This document shows, in pieces, positions 46,056-59,123 of a DNA stretch of 64,000 bases (positions within the stretch are counted from its first letter, which is position 1; every line of letters begins with the position of its first letter). The notes beneath the pieces were generated by a model. That model was not told the origin of the DNA. It worked only from the letters and a program-made list of their open reading frames with translations, and searched no databases. Origin of the DNA: Dipteris shenzhenensis (Eukaryota; Polypodiophyta; Polypodiopsida; Gleicheniales); assembly GCA_047967505.1 (NCBI GenBank), contig CM106538.1; one strand, given 5' to 3'. The position numbers and the translations under genes are program-made.

Positions 46056-46056
46056 G
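46006..46056. repeat. Compound TG/GA microsatellite
   Basis: About 12 TG units followed by about 13 GA units. Confidence 0.97.
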
Positions 46057-46808
46057 TGACAATGTCACCCAGGTGGGCAACCAAATTCATGTTAACAAAA
46101 TGGGAGGCTATGCCAGTAGGAAGACATGGGGGGGGGGGATTGGTCCAATCAAGAGAAAAGTTCAAAGAAGGTAGAATGGGTTTCAATAGGCATTAGAGAC
46201 ACCAAGAGGATTGCATGTCAAGACAAGTGGAAAATAAAAAGGATAATTATTTCCACTTTCTGTAAAGGGGTTTTATATTTTCAACAACCATGACTTTTGT
46301 ACAATCCATGGGATTGGTCGTGAACCGGAAGAGGGGTATGTTGAATGCATTGGTTGGCAATGTCATTTGATGGATGGTGGCAAGTTCATAGAGCTAGGAT
46401 TGTGCCTTGGAGCTAGATGGGTGCAAGATGATCGTAAAGAATGAAGAAAGAGAGTGGTAGAAAGAGAATAGGTTTGGCCCTCCCTTCAAAAGGTAGCATG
46501 TATAAAAGGCCAAGCTCAGTTGACTTTGGTCTTTACTTGTTGTGTGCTCACATTGGGATACAAGCTCTCTTCTTCTCTTGAAGTTTTTTCTTGTTTCCTC
46601 TTCATGCCTTTTGTGAATGTCATGTTATCTTTCCCCCTTCCCCTTCTTCTTGCATACTCCCTCTCCCTGTTCTATTCCCATTTCCTCTTCCTTTTCTTCT
46701 CTTATGGATTCACGATTGCAACAAGCCGGGAGTCACTAGACTAACATTAATGGACATGAATGCATTGCTCTTCACCTATAGTGAGTACTTCATTTAGGGT
46801 ATTGGCTA

Positions 46809-46902
46809 GATCCCCATGACACATGGGTCACCACCAGAGACTACACAATGGCACCAATAATGTGTAGTCTCTGGCAATGACTCACGTGTCATGGTGGGGA
46901 TC
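46809..46902. repeat. Near-perfect 94-bp hairpin (inverted repeat)
   Basis: The left arm 46809-46847 (GATCCCCATGACAC...CCAGAGACTACACA) pairs with the right arm 46861-46902 (TGTGTAGTCTCTGG...GTGTCATGGTGGGGATC), leaving a 12-13 base loop. Only a few mismatches and small bulges interrupt about 38 pairs. Confidence 0.9.
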
Positions 46903-46919
46903 AAAATTTTCTATGGTTG

Positions 46920-48860
46920 ACACTTTTTGATATTATCTGACTAAGTCCATTGCCATTTATTTGGATGGTTTTCAGCTATTTCCTTGCAATTGGTTTAACT
47001 TGAGAAAGCATTTATGAGATGTAGATAGGTTGGAATCTCTTAGGATCTTGCAAAATGCAAATTTTGTGAACAAGTTATGGTGTTACTCGATCATGTGATT
47101 TCCAAGGAGGGTTTGGATGGGAGCCAAATAAGATTTAAGCAATCAAAAAGATTCCAGAGCTAGAGATTATGACACTATTAAAGCACTTTATTGGATTCAT
47201 CAACTTCTTTGGATGGTTTTGTGAAGGATTTTGCCTAGATTAGAGCTCCATTATATGAAATAACCAAGGAAGATACCAAGTTCCAGTAGATTGAGGAATT
47301 GTTTGTAGCATTTCAAGAATTAAAGAAATGGTCATCCAAAATGCCTATCCTTAGAAGCCAAGGAGTCACTATGGAACTAATATATGCTCATTTGTTTGCT
47401 GTGGAGTTTACAAAAATTGAGTATGATGAAATGCTACACTAATTATCACACGGAACCTTTTGTAGTGGAGAGAGAAGAGGATGTAAAGATGAGGTACACC
47501 CAAATTCGCTAGGTAAACTCGTTTTGCCATGCCCAATAAAGATTTGCATACAAAATTGGTCAATTGGTTGAGCACACATGCCTTAGTGGGTCACCTCTCG
47601 GGCTCTCACCCCCCAGCAGTTTACACTAAGAGTTGGATACATACAGATTGGATAAAGAAAGGCTAAATATTACAACAACTGTGCACTTTCTCAAAAAGGG
47701 CATTATCTCTCTTTTTGAAAAAAGAAGAGATGGCCTTCAAGGCCCTTCATGTGAGTCTATTGAAAATCAGGCATCAACCACTCTATCTAGAGTGGTGGTC
47801 TCTTGATTTCTCCCTTGATAAAAAAAGGTTGATAGTAATATGCTCTACACACAAAATCTTGGAAACCAAGAAACCATGTATAAGAAAAGAAACCCCAAAC
47901 CAAGTTTATATGAATTTTGAACTGAGGTACATTATTTTCCCACACTAGGGGACCTTCTACCAAACATTTAAAATTCCCAAAACCCACAATTTGGATGAAG
48001 ACAAAAAGGAGCAAAAAAACATTATAATAGGTTGAAGAAGTGTAGGGTGGAAGGCATTTCCACTTAGCTCACTACTTGAAAAGTTTTGCAGGTAGGATTA
48101 TGGTGTAGTACTATATTTAAGGATGCACATGCACTCGGTGTATTGAATGCAACATCTGTAAAAGAGCAAGGAGATTGCTTCCATAGGATCATATGCCATT
48201 GCAACCAAGTCAACCATGGGAAGCATGGCTGGACTACATGGGTCCTTTAAAGAACATGGCTCAACATACATAAAATAAATCTATCTTGGATGCTATAGAT
48301 TATGCTACTAAATAGACCAAAGCTAAAGCCTGACAAAATAACTCAGCTCATACTAAATTGCATGCTATAGTGTGAGCTTATCACAAGATGTACAAGGTAA
48401 CCACTAATCTAACACCCTTTAGAATAAATTCTAGTTTGGAAGCCATGGTCCCCCTTGAATTTTTGGTTTTGAGTCTTTGAGTAGATATAGAACATCAATT
48501 AGGGAGCCAAAAGTAATCAAAAGCTAATTGCATTAGCTTTCCGAACTAGATGAACTGCTCATCCCAGTAGCATGGTCATAGTAGGTGATTCAGAGAAGAA
48601 GGAAAGCTTGGCATGATTGCCACATTGTGAATAAGGATCTTGAGAAAGGCATATTGTTTTTGGTGTACAATGCCCAATTAGAGCCATTGAACACCAATCT
48701 TAAGCTCTGATGGAATGGGCTCTATAGGATTATGGTATAGTATAGTTGGAGGATTTACAAGGACATGTGATTTTTGAGTTGATGGAAGCCAAGTAAAGCC
48801 ATACTACGCTTTGACCTGTCTGGTCACAGTGTCCATGATAGGAGCACATGGGGAAGTGCC
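46920..48860 (+). pseudogene. Ty3/gypsy retrotransposon 2, badly decayed pol
   Basis: RT thumb-type pieces (KCKFCEQVMVLLDHVISKEGL-like, spread over frames near 47050-47115), then FVKDFA.IRAPLYEITKEDTKFQ near 47215-47290, the start of RNase H. Integrase pieces follow: DHMPLQPSQPWEAWLDYMGP near 48190-48250, then TPFRINSSLEAMVPLEFLVLSL near 48410-48475 and an integrase-tail-like region to about 48830. Stops occur every few tens of codons. Same strand as gypsy 1 but with different parts kept. Confidence 0.65.
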
Positions 48861-51416
48861 AAGTGGTTAAGGGTCTCTTACTCTCAACTTCATTAAGAGT
48901 GAACATGAAGTGGACATAGAGAGTACTCTAGCTAAGGCATCAAATGTAGTAGTAATTTTAGCGGTGCATCCTGGCCAACGATAGGTTGCATGTACATTCA
49001 AAGAGCACTTAAAACTTTTCCATGTAACACTTTATATTGTGTTTTCAAGATCATTATGCCCTCATCCTTGTCTTGAGCTTTCCATTACCCTTTCCATCTT
49101 CCACATTTTTGTCATATCCACTCTAGTTTTTATTATATAATCTCATCACCCCCCTTCTTCTTTCGAAGGTAAGAAGAAATTTTCCATGCATCACAGAATA
49201 ATCCAATGATTTTAGATCCCCATTTCATCAAGCAATTAGAAACCACTAAGAAGATGCCAAAGAGTAATGATCTACACACATTTGCCAATCTGCCCAAGCA
49301 AGAAGTTTGGGATGCCAAGGTGGCAAAGGAGTTGCTCAAGGGATATGATGTAGATGAGCATAGCTTCCCCATCAATAATTTATAGGTTTAACTCCACTAA
49401 TGGCTCTTCAAGTATGAGCAAGGGCAGGAACATTGCAAGCTTGGACCACATCTATGCATGATCCGGCATACATTACTCTCTAGAGAGGTAAAGTTGTTGG
49501 GAACATTGTGGTTGGAAGGACCATTTCCCAAGCTTCTCTTGACAAGATCGTGTGAGAAACTTGGTAGCTTGAGCTTGAGCTTGAGCCCTAACAAGCAGAA
49601 CATGAGGTGAGTATTTTGGAGTCTTCCTCTATGCCCAAGCCCCCTCTATCAAAAATTTTACGAGACTAGGTCTTCTATAGTTCACCCCAAGAGGAAACCT
49701 CCTTCATCCAAAGAGCCTTGTCATACCCCTCCTCTTGTCAATGAGTCACACTCTTCTCCCCCTACTAATACCCCTCCTCATTCACCTCCTACTCCTATTT
49801 AGAAAGAGCTTCCACTACCACCACTAGAGTCTCAACATTCAGTTTCCTCTCCTGCCCGTGAGAAAGAACCCTTAGAATTGCACTCAACTAATGAGCACCA
49901 CACAACAAACAAATAGGGGCATAATTTGAGAAATGAATTGCTAGTAGACTAGCCTCATAGCAATTAGCTCAAGGGATAGAACAAAGAAACAAAGGCCCCA
50001 ATGACCCAACCAAATGACAACGAATGCACCCAAGCAAAGGGACATCCACAGAGGGAGATGTAGACAAGGAGCAACATAAGGAGAGTGAGCACAAGGATGA
50101 TGAGGATGAGTCTCCTTCAAAGAAATCCAACCAAGCTAACTACAAAGATGAAAAGGGATGAGGAAGGCAATCAACTTAGCCAGATAGCCTCGATAACTCA
50201 TGAGAAAGAATGAGGCACCATTCAATTAGGTGACCCTAAAGTACAAGTGGATGGAGATGAAGCCCAAGTCAATGTTGACACACCATACCCAAAGGGCAAA
50301 GCTATTGCACATGATTGCTTGGTGGGAGTGTTTCAATGAAGATGCCAGCAGTGAGTGGAGACACTAATTGTGCCACAAGATATGAGACTTCAAGGCACAT
50401 GATTAATCGACCCTAGCACAATGGTGGCCATGCGAAAGCTATCAGCCAATTACAGTGGGTGCTGGGAATCCTTCAACACAAGGGAAGCAGTCACCTGAGG
50501 AACGTAAACATCTCCTCAACCCTCCACAGAAAGTTCCTTTACTTTTTCCTCCTAGGCATGTGTTATCAAGTGAGGGGATAGACCCCTTGTTTTCTTTTGA
50601 AGATACAGTGCCTCAGGATGTCATTAACTTATTTGAGCAAATTGGCATTAGCTTTGGGAAATAGGATTGGAAGCTGCACAAACAATGCAGCATGTGATGG
50701 GTTTGACTCCAAGTGATCTTGCATTAAAGAGAGGAGCATAACAAGTCATTAGAGACACCCGTGACTTTTAATATTAGTTGATTCAACTCATGGATAAATG
50801 ACAACAAGAGAGAAAGGCTACACTAGAAAATCTAAGGGTGTCCCATGCCAAACTACAGACTAAGAACAAGGCATTGGCACACCAATAATATGAAGCCATG
50901 GCCAAGCTCAAATTTCTTAGATCACTATGGATTCATAGTGGCAAAAGCAATGATGCAGTAGGAATAATGAATTAAGTCGCTTACTGACTATGCTATCTAG
51001 CTTCAACAAGTTTGTGAGAAAAAAGGCACCCTGCGCAGCAAAATGTCCATGCTCAAACAAATCTAGGCCTTATTGTGATAGTTAGATAAGGCCCAAGAGA
51101 ACCTGAGTACTCCTACCACAAGTGCTTGGGACCAGATGATGATGATGGTACATTCTTGTTAGATTCCAAATCCTCGCAATGGAGCCTCTCCTGAAACTAA
51201 GCACGGTGAAATTCATCTTAGGCTTTATTCTTGGACATTTGTGTGTTGCATTGCCATGTGTATACTCAGTAGGAATTCCACCAACACCATTGCTTCAAGA
51301 TCAAAAGTGGGTTGGAGTGGGATGTGCATTGTTATGATCTTGAATGCGGTTGGATATGCCCCAAGCATTGGGTGCACCATCTTGTGGAGGATTGTTTTGA
51401 GAACTTGTTTGTCAAC
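48861..51416 (+). other. Degenerate + strand coding-like region of unknown family
   Basis: Several in-phase stretches suggest an old protein gene: LDPHFIKQLETTKKMPKSND and KELLKGYDVDEHSFPINNL (49215-49385), a proline/serine-rich part (49690-49870), an acidic-basic part (50050-50150), the open stretch 50455-50664 (PQDVINLFEQIGISFGK), a Lys/Gln-rich possibly coiled-coil part (50790-50900) and a Cys/His-rich end (WDVHCYDLECGWICPKHWVHH, about 51320-51380). Probably the gag-side protein of a retroelement, but I recognise no domain. All frames contain stops. Confidence 0.35.
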
Positions 51417-52200
51417 TTAGCCTAACCATTTTCTCTTGGACAATAAGTCATTGACTTCTTGTGTTGCACAATCAACTCCTTCATCTTGGCCTGACCAACA
51501 CTCATTTTCTATGTAGCATTTGTGGCACCAAACCTCCCCCTTCCTTGGGTTGCCTCGGATGCCCATTTTTTTGAGCTTCTTGAGCTCCTCTTTCTTAAGC
51601 TTGTTTTCCTTATTAAGCACCTTCCATCTTCTTCGTCTTGGTCACTCTTTGAGTCTCACATGGGCGGTTTCTTCCTTCTTCGAGGCTCTATGTCCCCTTT
51701 TTCTAAATCGTCCTCGTTGGGTGAGTTATTTCCATCTGGCACAAATTAGGTCTTAGATCAGAGTCTTAGATCAAGGTCCCTCATTAACCAAGACCTCAAC
51801 ACTTTTTGTCTTACAGGTTGTTGAGTTGGTTTGTGAGCACGCTCGTTGTTTCTATGATATTGTACACATCTTTGCTTTTTCATTGGTGTAAGTTGTTGAG
51901 CTTTAGTAATACATAATCCTTGCTAAATTCAAGATGAAACCTCTTCAAGAATGCAACTTTCAAGTCTTTCCATGCCATGAAGTGCCCATCAAGGTATTTG
52001 TCATACAATTTGATGTCTTTCTTGGCAAATGTAGTGGGAAGTACAACGGTCATTTTGCTATGCACAAAAAGTTATAAACATGGGATCTCAGGTCCTCTCC
52101 CTCGGCCTTGTTGAAGGTTTGAAACTTCACTTGTATCCTTGGTCCTCATCCTCGACTTGGACTGCCTGGTGGAGTGACATTGTCTCATTCTTCTTTATTG
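51417..52200 (-). pseudogene. gag-like relic (probable gypsy), minus strand
   Basis: The minus-strand frame 51880-52065 contains FMAWKDLKVAFLKRFHLEF and YVLLKLNNLHQ, the W..L...F..RF pattern of retrotransposon gag. The frame 51417-51620 (67 residues) is lysine-rich and has a Cys pair (VWCHKCYIENEC). Between them the reading frames are broken. Neighbouring + strand sequence is a different relic, so two elements abut here. Confidence 0.5.
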
Positions 52201-53734
52201 TTTTCTTTGCCTCTCCAATCTAATGTTTTCCAACTTCAGTTTCCTTTTTTACACAGTTCAAGATTTCCACTAAGAGTGTTTTTTACCTATTCTAGAACAT
52301 AAGCTTGTAAGCTTAGTTATTTCATAACATAGTAGCACTCGCTACTACATGTTACTTTGTTTATTTTTTAATCAACCAAAGTTCATTCAGCAAATAATGT
52401 ATTTTGAGAATTTAGATGTAGATGTATGTACAGTTCAGATATTATTTCATATATGTTAATAGGATCTTGTTCCTTCACGGATACAATTCTATTAGTTTAA
52501 CAAAGATAGTGTATTTGCAATATCAAACCCACCCTTACTTTAGTTTCTTTGCAAGATATTATTCATAATGAATATTTGTTTTTAGCTTCCCAAGTAATCC
52601 TACTTATGAGTTGCTATTTCTTATCAAATTGGTAAACATATTATTATCTTTATTGAAAAATTTAAAGCAACACTATTATTTGTGATCATACGATACAAGT
52701 ACAATTTCAATCTACATATAATTTAGCACATGCGTACCACAAATGTCATTTTAAATATAATGATAAGAAGTCTCCTAATCAACACAAACTATTTATAGAA
52801 GCTAACCAAATGCATTTCCCTTAACAAATTAACCATATCAAACCAACGCTTAGTTTACTTTGGTTGCAAGATATCATTTTAAATATACTATTATTTCTAT
52901 TTTACAGGGTATTGCTATTCATTCTTTAGTACTTGTCATTAGATTCTTAAAGCTGTAACTATTTTCATTCGAAACATTGAACATATATTACTATCCATAA
53001 TCAAACAACAATAATATAGCTTCATTAAATATATGGCACTTTCCATTTAAAATTTCAAAGCAGCACTACTCCATCTACTCATAAAATTAAAATAAGCTTT
53101 CTTTTACCTATATTTTCACTACTATTCTAAATCCAATGAAACATTTCATTTCTTCGTATATCGAAAGATAGTGTGCAAAACTACAAATCAACTACTAATG
53201 TGAGAACCCAAGCATTTATGAAAAATATAATAGCTTTTAGGGCATTCTCCGCTTTCAAATACACCTCGCAAGGAATACTTATATTTATTATCACATTTAT
53301 GTTTTTAAAAATTGACACTCATTTATTTAATAATATATTCTCATCATTAATTATAACTGTGAAGCTACGATAATAAAAGAATGTCGACATCTCTCAACAA
53401 TTAATTTTTACCTCGAATAAACATACTCTTCTAGCAATCTTTAAATAAACACACACACACACACACACGACGATCGAAGCAATGAACATTACAACTGCAG
53501 ACTGCTCTAAACAAATGAAGATCGACTTAGAATTCCTTTAGCTATATCCACAAAATAAGTGTATCTTCCTATGTATATCTTACATGCTAAAATTCCATAT
53601 CACACCAGAAGCATTGAGAAAAGCCATGTACATGCAATACACAAAACTTTCAAAACAATCTGAATTTCAGACAGTAGAATGGGATCAACTATTCTTCGAA
53701 TCTAAGCTCTTTCTACAGCTGTACCCAGAAATTA
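52201..53734. other. AT-rich intergenic sequence
   Basis: No coding region. Contains an AC microsatellite at 53448-53468. The short frame at 53173-53373 is Phe/Ile-rich and unsupported. Confidence 0.6.
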
Positions 53735-54225
53735 AAATCCATTAGGAAATTTAGAGCTCATTTTGGGGCCCTCTAAGGACTTCCCTTGAGAATATTTTCT
53801 TAAAAAAAGGGGGCATGGATAATTTTTTGCAGATTAGCTCAAAACTTGTTGGACTTGGCATTTCTAGAACCTACTCTTTGAGGGCTTTCCAATGATATAT
53901 ACCATGATGGGGTTTGGACATGGGAATGGAAAGATATAGGGAATATTCCTTTCTTTTAGAAATCTTCTTACGTTATGTAAATATTCTCCTATAAGAAAGG
54001 AATCTTCGATGTATCTTTTCATTCCCACATCCAAACCCCATCATGGTATATATCATTGGAAAGCCCTCAAAGAGTACGTTCTGAAAATGCCAAGTCCGAC
54101 AAGTTTCGAGCTAATCTACGAAAAATTATCCATGCCCCCCTTTCTTGAGAGAATATTCTCAAGGGAAGTCCTTAGAGGGCCCCAAAATGAGCTCCAAATT
54201 TCCCTGATGATTACCCAGTACACTA
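53735..54225. mobile_element. Foldback element with about 215-bp inverted arms
   Basis: The left arm, about 53740-53955, is the reverse complement of the right arm, about 53993-54220, with scattered mismatches and a central spacer of about 37 bp. Matching words include GAGCTCATTTTGGGGCCCTC against GAGGGCCCCAAAATGAGCTC, and ATATATACCATGATGGGG against CCCCATCATGGTATATAT. There is no coding capacity; the frame at 54009-54365 is simply one arm read through. It is most likely a MITE-like or foldback transposon. Outer termini and target duplication are not resolved. Confidence 0.85.
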
Positions 54226-55013
54226 AAGGATTGCTGCATAGTAATTGTTACTATTGCATTGAAGACTTGTTCTTACAACATGTTTTCTTCCGCACATTCA
54301 GTTTTGAGTTTGAAATACATCATTCATATAATCAAATTAACACTGGCACTTCTAAAATAACATAACCTACATAGAAGCCACAAAAACTATGGCTTCTCCT
54401 CATAAGCCCAAATTTTCCCATGTATGATGGAAACCTGGGGGATTCACTCTTCATTAAAGGGGGACGTCACCTATGTGCATGAACTTCAAGAAAACCCCCT
54501 ATTTAAGATCCATGTAGGATGATAAGATACCCTTATTTAAGCTTATAAGATACCACCAAAATTCTATTATGTCCCCCCCTTACCTTAAATTTGCATTCTT
54601 TCTCAAGAATTTAGATCACACAATAAGCACATTTAGATTACTTTCCCTATGACTATTTAAAACTATACACAAAACCAAACTTGTTCGCACTAGTTACCCA
54701 AGGTAGCCTATACTATGTCCCCCCGTCTTAAATATATCATGGCCCCCCTAACTTAAATTCAATATTGGGAAAAAATAAAAAGGGCCCCCACCCCTAATGT
54801 ATAAGCTAATGCATCAAATTAAAAAAAAACTCCTATTGTACACTCACGTGATATCATAAGTTTCCCCCTGTGAATCCCCTGGGGATGGAAATAACAACAC
54901 CAAAGTATACTCATTGGACCAAAGACATGGGTTGTATTTTAGAAAACATAATGAGTCAAAACACACACACTTCTTCCGCTGATGCAATGGACATCTTAAA
55001 AAAATTCCCATAA
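54226..55013. other. Spacer before the Helentron coding region
   Basis: No gene. Contains C-run-rich segments (GTCCCCCCCTTACC near 54570, GTCCCCCCGTC near 54717, GGCCCCCCTAAC near 54732). The Helentron 5' end must lie here or further left but was not identified. Confidence 0.5.
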
Positions 55014-57330
55014 GCATTTCTTTATAGCGACACTATCAAACATAAGATTCTAGACATTAAAAAGAAACATAAAAACTCAACAAGACAACACAAAGATGAT
55101 TATAACAATCAAGACATTGAACAACACAATCAACTACAACATCACAATGAGAAAGCAACAAAAGTTGTACTAGAACAAACCTCAAACTCACAACTAAGAA
55201 TGACAACACACAAACAAAAGCATGCATGCATAATAGATGAATGTATAGCATTACCAAAATACTCAGAATCATTTGGAACTCCTTCAAAATTCATACAAAA
55301 ATACATTTCCATAATTCAAGACACTCCAAAATGCGAACGCTTATCGTGTGAGTGTCTATTGTTTAGAAAACAAACAACATCTGCAAAGGAAATCACACGC
55401 TTGGATAATGACCAAAAGACAACAAAATGTTCCTTTCGAAAAAAGAAACAACATATTTGTAGAGAATGCAAGGCAATAATAAAACTAAATAGCATCGCAA
55501 AGTATTTTGTCCCTCATCAAATAAAACGAAACACAGAGTTGCTAAATGTGGTAATCCTTAACGACATTGAGGAATGGTTAGTTGCTCCAAGAGTAGCATT
55601 CACTCAAATAAGAGAACTAACACACGGTGGCCAGTACGGAATGCATGGTAGCATTGTAAATGTCATGGCTAATACAAGTAAAATTTAGCATATCTTACCA
55701 AGATTTATTAACGATGAATCATTGATAATACTTGGAATTAAAAAGAAACTACAAAAGAAAAGCACATACTTGGTTGGGAAAGTTAGGCCAACTATTCTTA
55801 TGCGAGCGTTACATACACTTGTTCAAACACCAGTTTACAAATCTAACAACGTTCAAATCAACCAACAATGGACACAACATTTACAAGAAATCTTGTGCTT
55901 GCGACAAAATATAGAAGAAGAGGAGAACGACCAACAATCCTACCTAGATGACACTGATGAAACTTATACAAATACTCTGATATGCAACATCGTTATAGCT
56001 GAACAGGTCATAGATTACGGAACTGACATCAACTACGTAGTCTCTTGCAAAAACAATAGACCGTTGGGCCTATTTCAAGATAAGAATAGTGAAGAATTAA
56101 GTTTCCCTGCACTTTTCTTTGGCTCAGAAAGACATATTCGAAATCCTCGACTAACATATCAAGACATTGCAAAATGGGAATTGACACACAAATCCCTCAA
56201 CTTTTCACAGAATATACCCAACTTATTTTTCAAATCCTCATTAAACAAGTAATGCAATCCATTTGGGTACAATTGCACAAAGGTGTGCTACAAGACAAAA
56301 TACTATGTGCTAAAGATGTTTTAAATGATACGAAGATTGAAGACATTTTAAAATCCAAAATTGGGTACAGAGACTTCGAAAGCCTACACACCTCTCTAGA
56401 CCACAAAGAAAAACTCAGGAAAGATGCATTTGCAATGATGAGGCAATTAGGTCCTCTATCTTTGTTTATGACATTATCATGTGCCGAAAGAATGTGGGAG
56501 CCTTTAACAGAATGCTTGTATGACATATACTCAACTAACAATAAACAAAATATAATACAACAACACACAAGTGCTGACAAAAGGGACTTAATAAGAAACA
56601 ATCCAACAATCTATGCAAGGTATTATACTCATAAAATCCAACAATTCCTCAAACTAATAATGAAAGACGATGAAATACTCACAAAAATCCACGATTACTT
56701 CTTCGTCACAGAATTCCAAAGCAGAGAAAGCCAACATGAACATGGAATCATATGGATAGAAGATGCACCAACATATGGAATTCACGATAATAATGACGTC
56801 ACTTCTTTCGTTGATAAGTACATAACATGTGATAAAAACCTTCTACCACCAAAAGTCAAGGACATTGAAACACACAAACATACATCTACATGCCACAAGA
56901 AGAGAGACAGCATTTGCAGAGTCCATTATTCGAAGCCTCCAGTACATGAAACAATGATTCTATCCCCTTTAGACACCAATGATCTCCACATTAACAAAGT
57001 AATATACACAAAAATTGCTACACATTTACACTGTATAGATACCAAAACAAATATCACATTCACTAAGTGGATTGATAATATCGGAATAGACATATCAACA
57101 TATGTGCTAGTAATACGATCACAGATAGGGAAATTACCAACACTATTCCTCCACTATTCTTGAGAAGACAACCAAACCACATTTTCACAAATGCTTTTAA
57201 TCCGAAAATGAGTTTCCTATGGCAATCAAATATGCACATACAATACATCATCCATGGACCCATATTCAGCCACGATGTACAACATCTCATACATTACAAA
57301 AATAGATGACAATAACAAAAAGCCTCCAAC
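55014..57330 (+). pseudogene. Helentron N-terminal region and HUH Rep endonuclease
   Basis: The open frame begins after a stop at 55011-55013; the first Met is at 55200. The N-terminal part has a Cys-rich segment (CERLSCECLLF, CRECKAIIK), then LNDIEEWLVAPRVAFTQI and GGQYGMHGSIVNV, matching the start of Helitron proteins. One in-frame TAG occurs at 55686-55688. EELSFPALFFGSERH and YQDIAKWEL follow. A frame change near 56250 leads to the Rep core: YTHKIQQFLKLI, EFQSRESQHEHGIIWI (the two-His metal motif), CRVHYSKPPVHETMIL, and after another frame change ATMYNISYITK near 57270-57300, holding the two tyrosines of the Y-x3-Y pair. Rep nicks DNA to start rolling-circle transposition. Confidence 0.85.
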
Positions 57331-59103
57331 ACACAATTAAAACTTGCATACAAGACAACAGTACTGTGTACGATAGATTACGAAAAATGGGAAACACATT
57401 TTTGCACGCATAACAAATGAGTGCAGAGTTGGCATCTTTCATTGCACTATCTTTACCCTTACATAGAACAACAAGGAGCTTCTACTTTATAAATACAAAC
57501 AAAGAAGAAAACAAAGCACTCAAGTGAGTCCACCAACATAACATGTGACACTATCATCAATAAATACACAAAAAGAAAAAACATGGATAACATTTGTCTC
57601 ACAACATTTGCACCAGAATATAATTACGATAATGGCAACATTAAGAAAAGGCGCAGACCAAGAATTATAAGATTCGTGAAATTCAACATCGTCAAGGATC
57701 TAGAAAATTAGTATCGAGAAGAAGTACAATTATACTATCCTTTCAAACATGATGAAAACCATGAACTATTAATACATGGTTCCTAGCAACAAGCCTATGA
57801 TTTTGGACACGACATCATATTACGAAATAAGGCTTTGTACACACAAGAAGTCAACGATGACCAAAAAGCAAAAAAAAGCAACATCCCACAAACGAATAAC
57901 TACGACACTGATAATATTAACAATGACATCGAACCAAATAATTTCCCCACATATGATAGCAGCTTACAACATAAACAGCCTCACTATACACTGTGCATTG
58001 CATTTACCATAATTACAAACAAAAAACTTAACCTCCCTCGCAAGGGAAAAGCTTGACATACTAATCCGTCTTTATGAACAATTACAACTTATTGTCTTTG
58101 ATGAAATCTCATTAGTAGGAAGACGCACTTTGGATTTTGCAAACCTTCGCATGAGAACATTCAAAAAAACCATTTAGATTACTTTGGAAATGTTGATGTC
58201 ATCTGCTGTGGAGATTTATATTAAGCCAAACCAATAAGAGACAGCTAGGTATTCAAATAAGAAGAAGACTCATTACAAACAATGGCAAACACATACTAGC
58301 TCACAAAGCCACGATGCTATGAACTCAAAAAGACAATGCGCCAAAATAATACTGAGTTCATATAAACATTGAACTCTTTCAAAAACTGTACACATACAAA
58401 TGAACAAATACAATACATAAACCAATGTTGCCTTCGCGAGCCACCAAGAGACCATACTTTCCCCCACCTTTACTTTACCAATCTTGAAACAAATAAACAT
58501 AACGACAAAGTATTCCATCAAGTAATAGGTAAACAATACAATATCAGAGCAATCGATACATTCAATAATGATAGTCACATCTCGTCTAAAATTTTAGAAA
58601 ACCCTAAAACAACAGATGGACTATGAATGACTATATAGATCAAAGAAGGAATGCTAGTTGAATTATGTGCAGGGAACATTAACCAACAAGATGGATTAGT
58701 TAATGGTGCAGATGGAGTTTTTATGAACATGTCCCACTACGACAATAACAACATTGTGTGGATTCAATTTCAAAACCCCAAAATTGGGCATGAGGCCCGT
58801 CAAAACAACTATCATGCATATACTACAAACGTCAATCGCAAATGGATACTCATATTCCGAGTTACAAGGAAAATACAAATTGTTCTTTCTAAAATAAAAT
58901 TTTTTTACTCGATAGCTATTCCCAATCCAAGCAACTGCTACTAGAATAATACACAAAGCACAAGGTCTAACGATAGATAAGCTAGCTTTCTCACTAGCAG
59001 GAATCTGCATGCACGGCCTTGCATACACATCACTTTCACGTGTAAAAAACATAGAGAACCTTTGTACTTACTTCAGCCACTCCAACAACAGCACCTCCTC
59101 GTA
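57331..59103 (+). pseudogene. Helentron Pif1-family helicase region
   Basis: Order of motifs: RKMGNTFLHA and SAELASFIALSLPL (57380-57460), IIRFVKFNIVKD (57666-57705), AAYNINSLTIHCALHLP (motif Ia region, about 57955-58010), LQLIVFDEISLVGRRTLDFA (Walker B, D-E, about 58085-58140), FGNVDVICCGDLY (about 58185-58225), MRQNNTEF (58335-58360), LCAGNINQQDGLVNGADGVF (about 58660-58720), IHKAQGLTIDKLAF (about 58950-58990) and HGLAYTSLSRVKNIENL (about 59015-59065). The Walker A GxGKS expected before AAYNIN is not found, so the ATP site is lost. The helicase would unwind the displaced strand. Several frame changes and stops. Confidence 0.85.
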
Positions 59104-59123
59104 ACAAAGATGTTCATGAAGAA

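Noticed and set aside
45850-46196. Frames spanning the TG/GA microsatellite at 46006-46056
   Set aside because: Simple repeats give open frames in all phases; the translations are Cys-Val and Arg-Glu runs.
54009-54365. 118-residue + strand frame
   Set aside because: It reads through the right arm of the foldback element and has no independent support.
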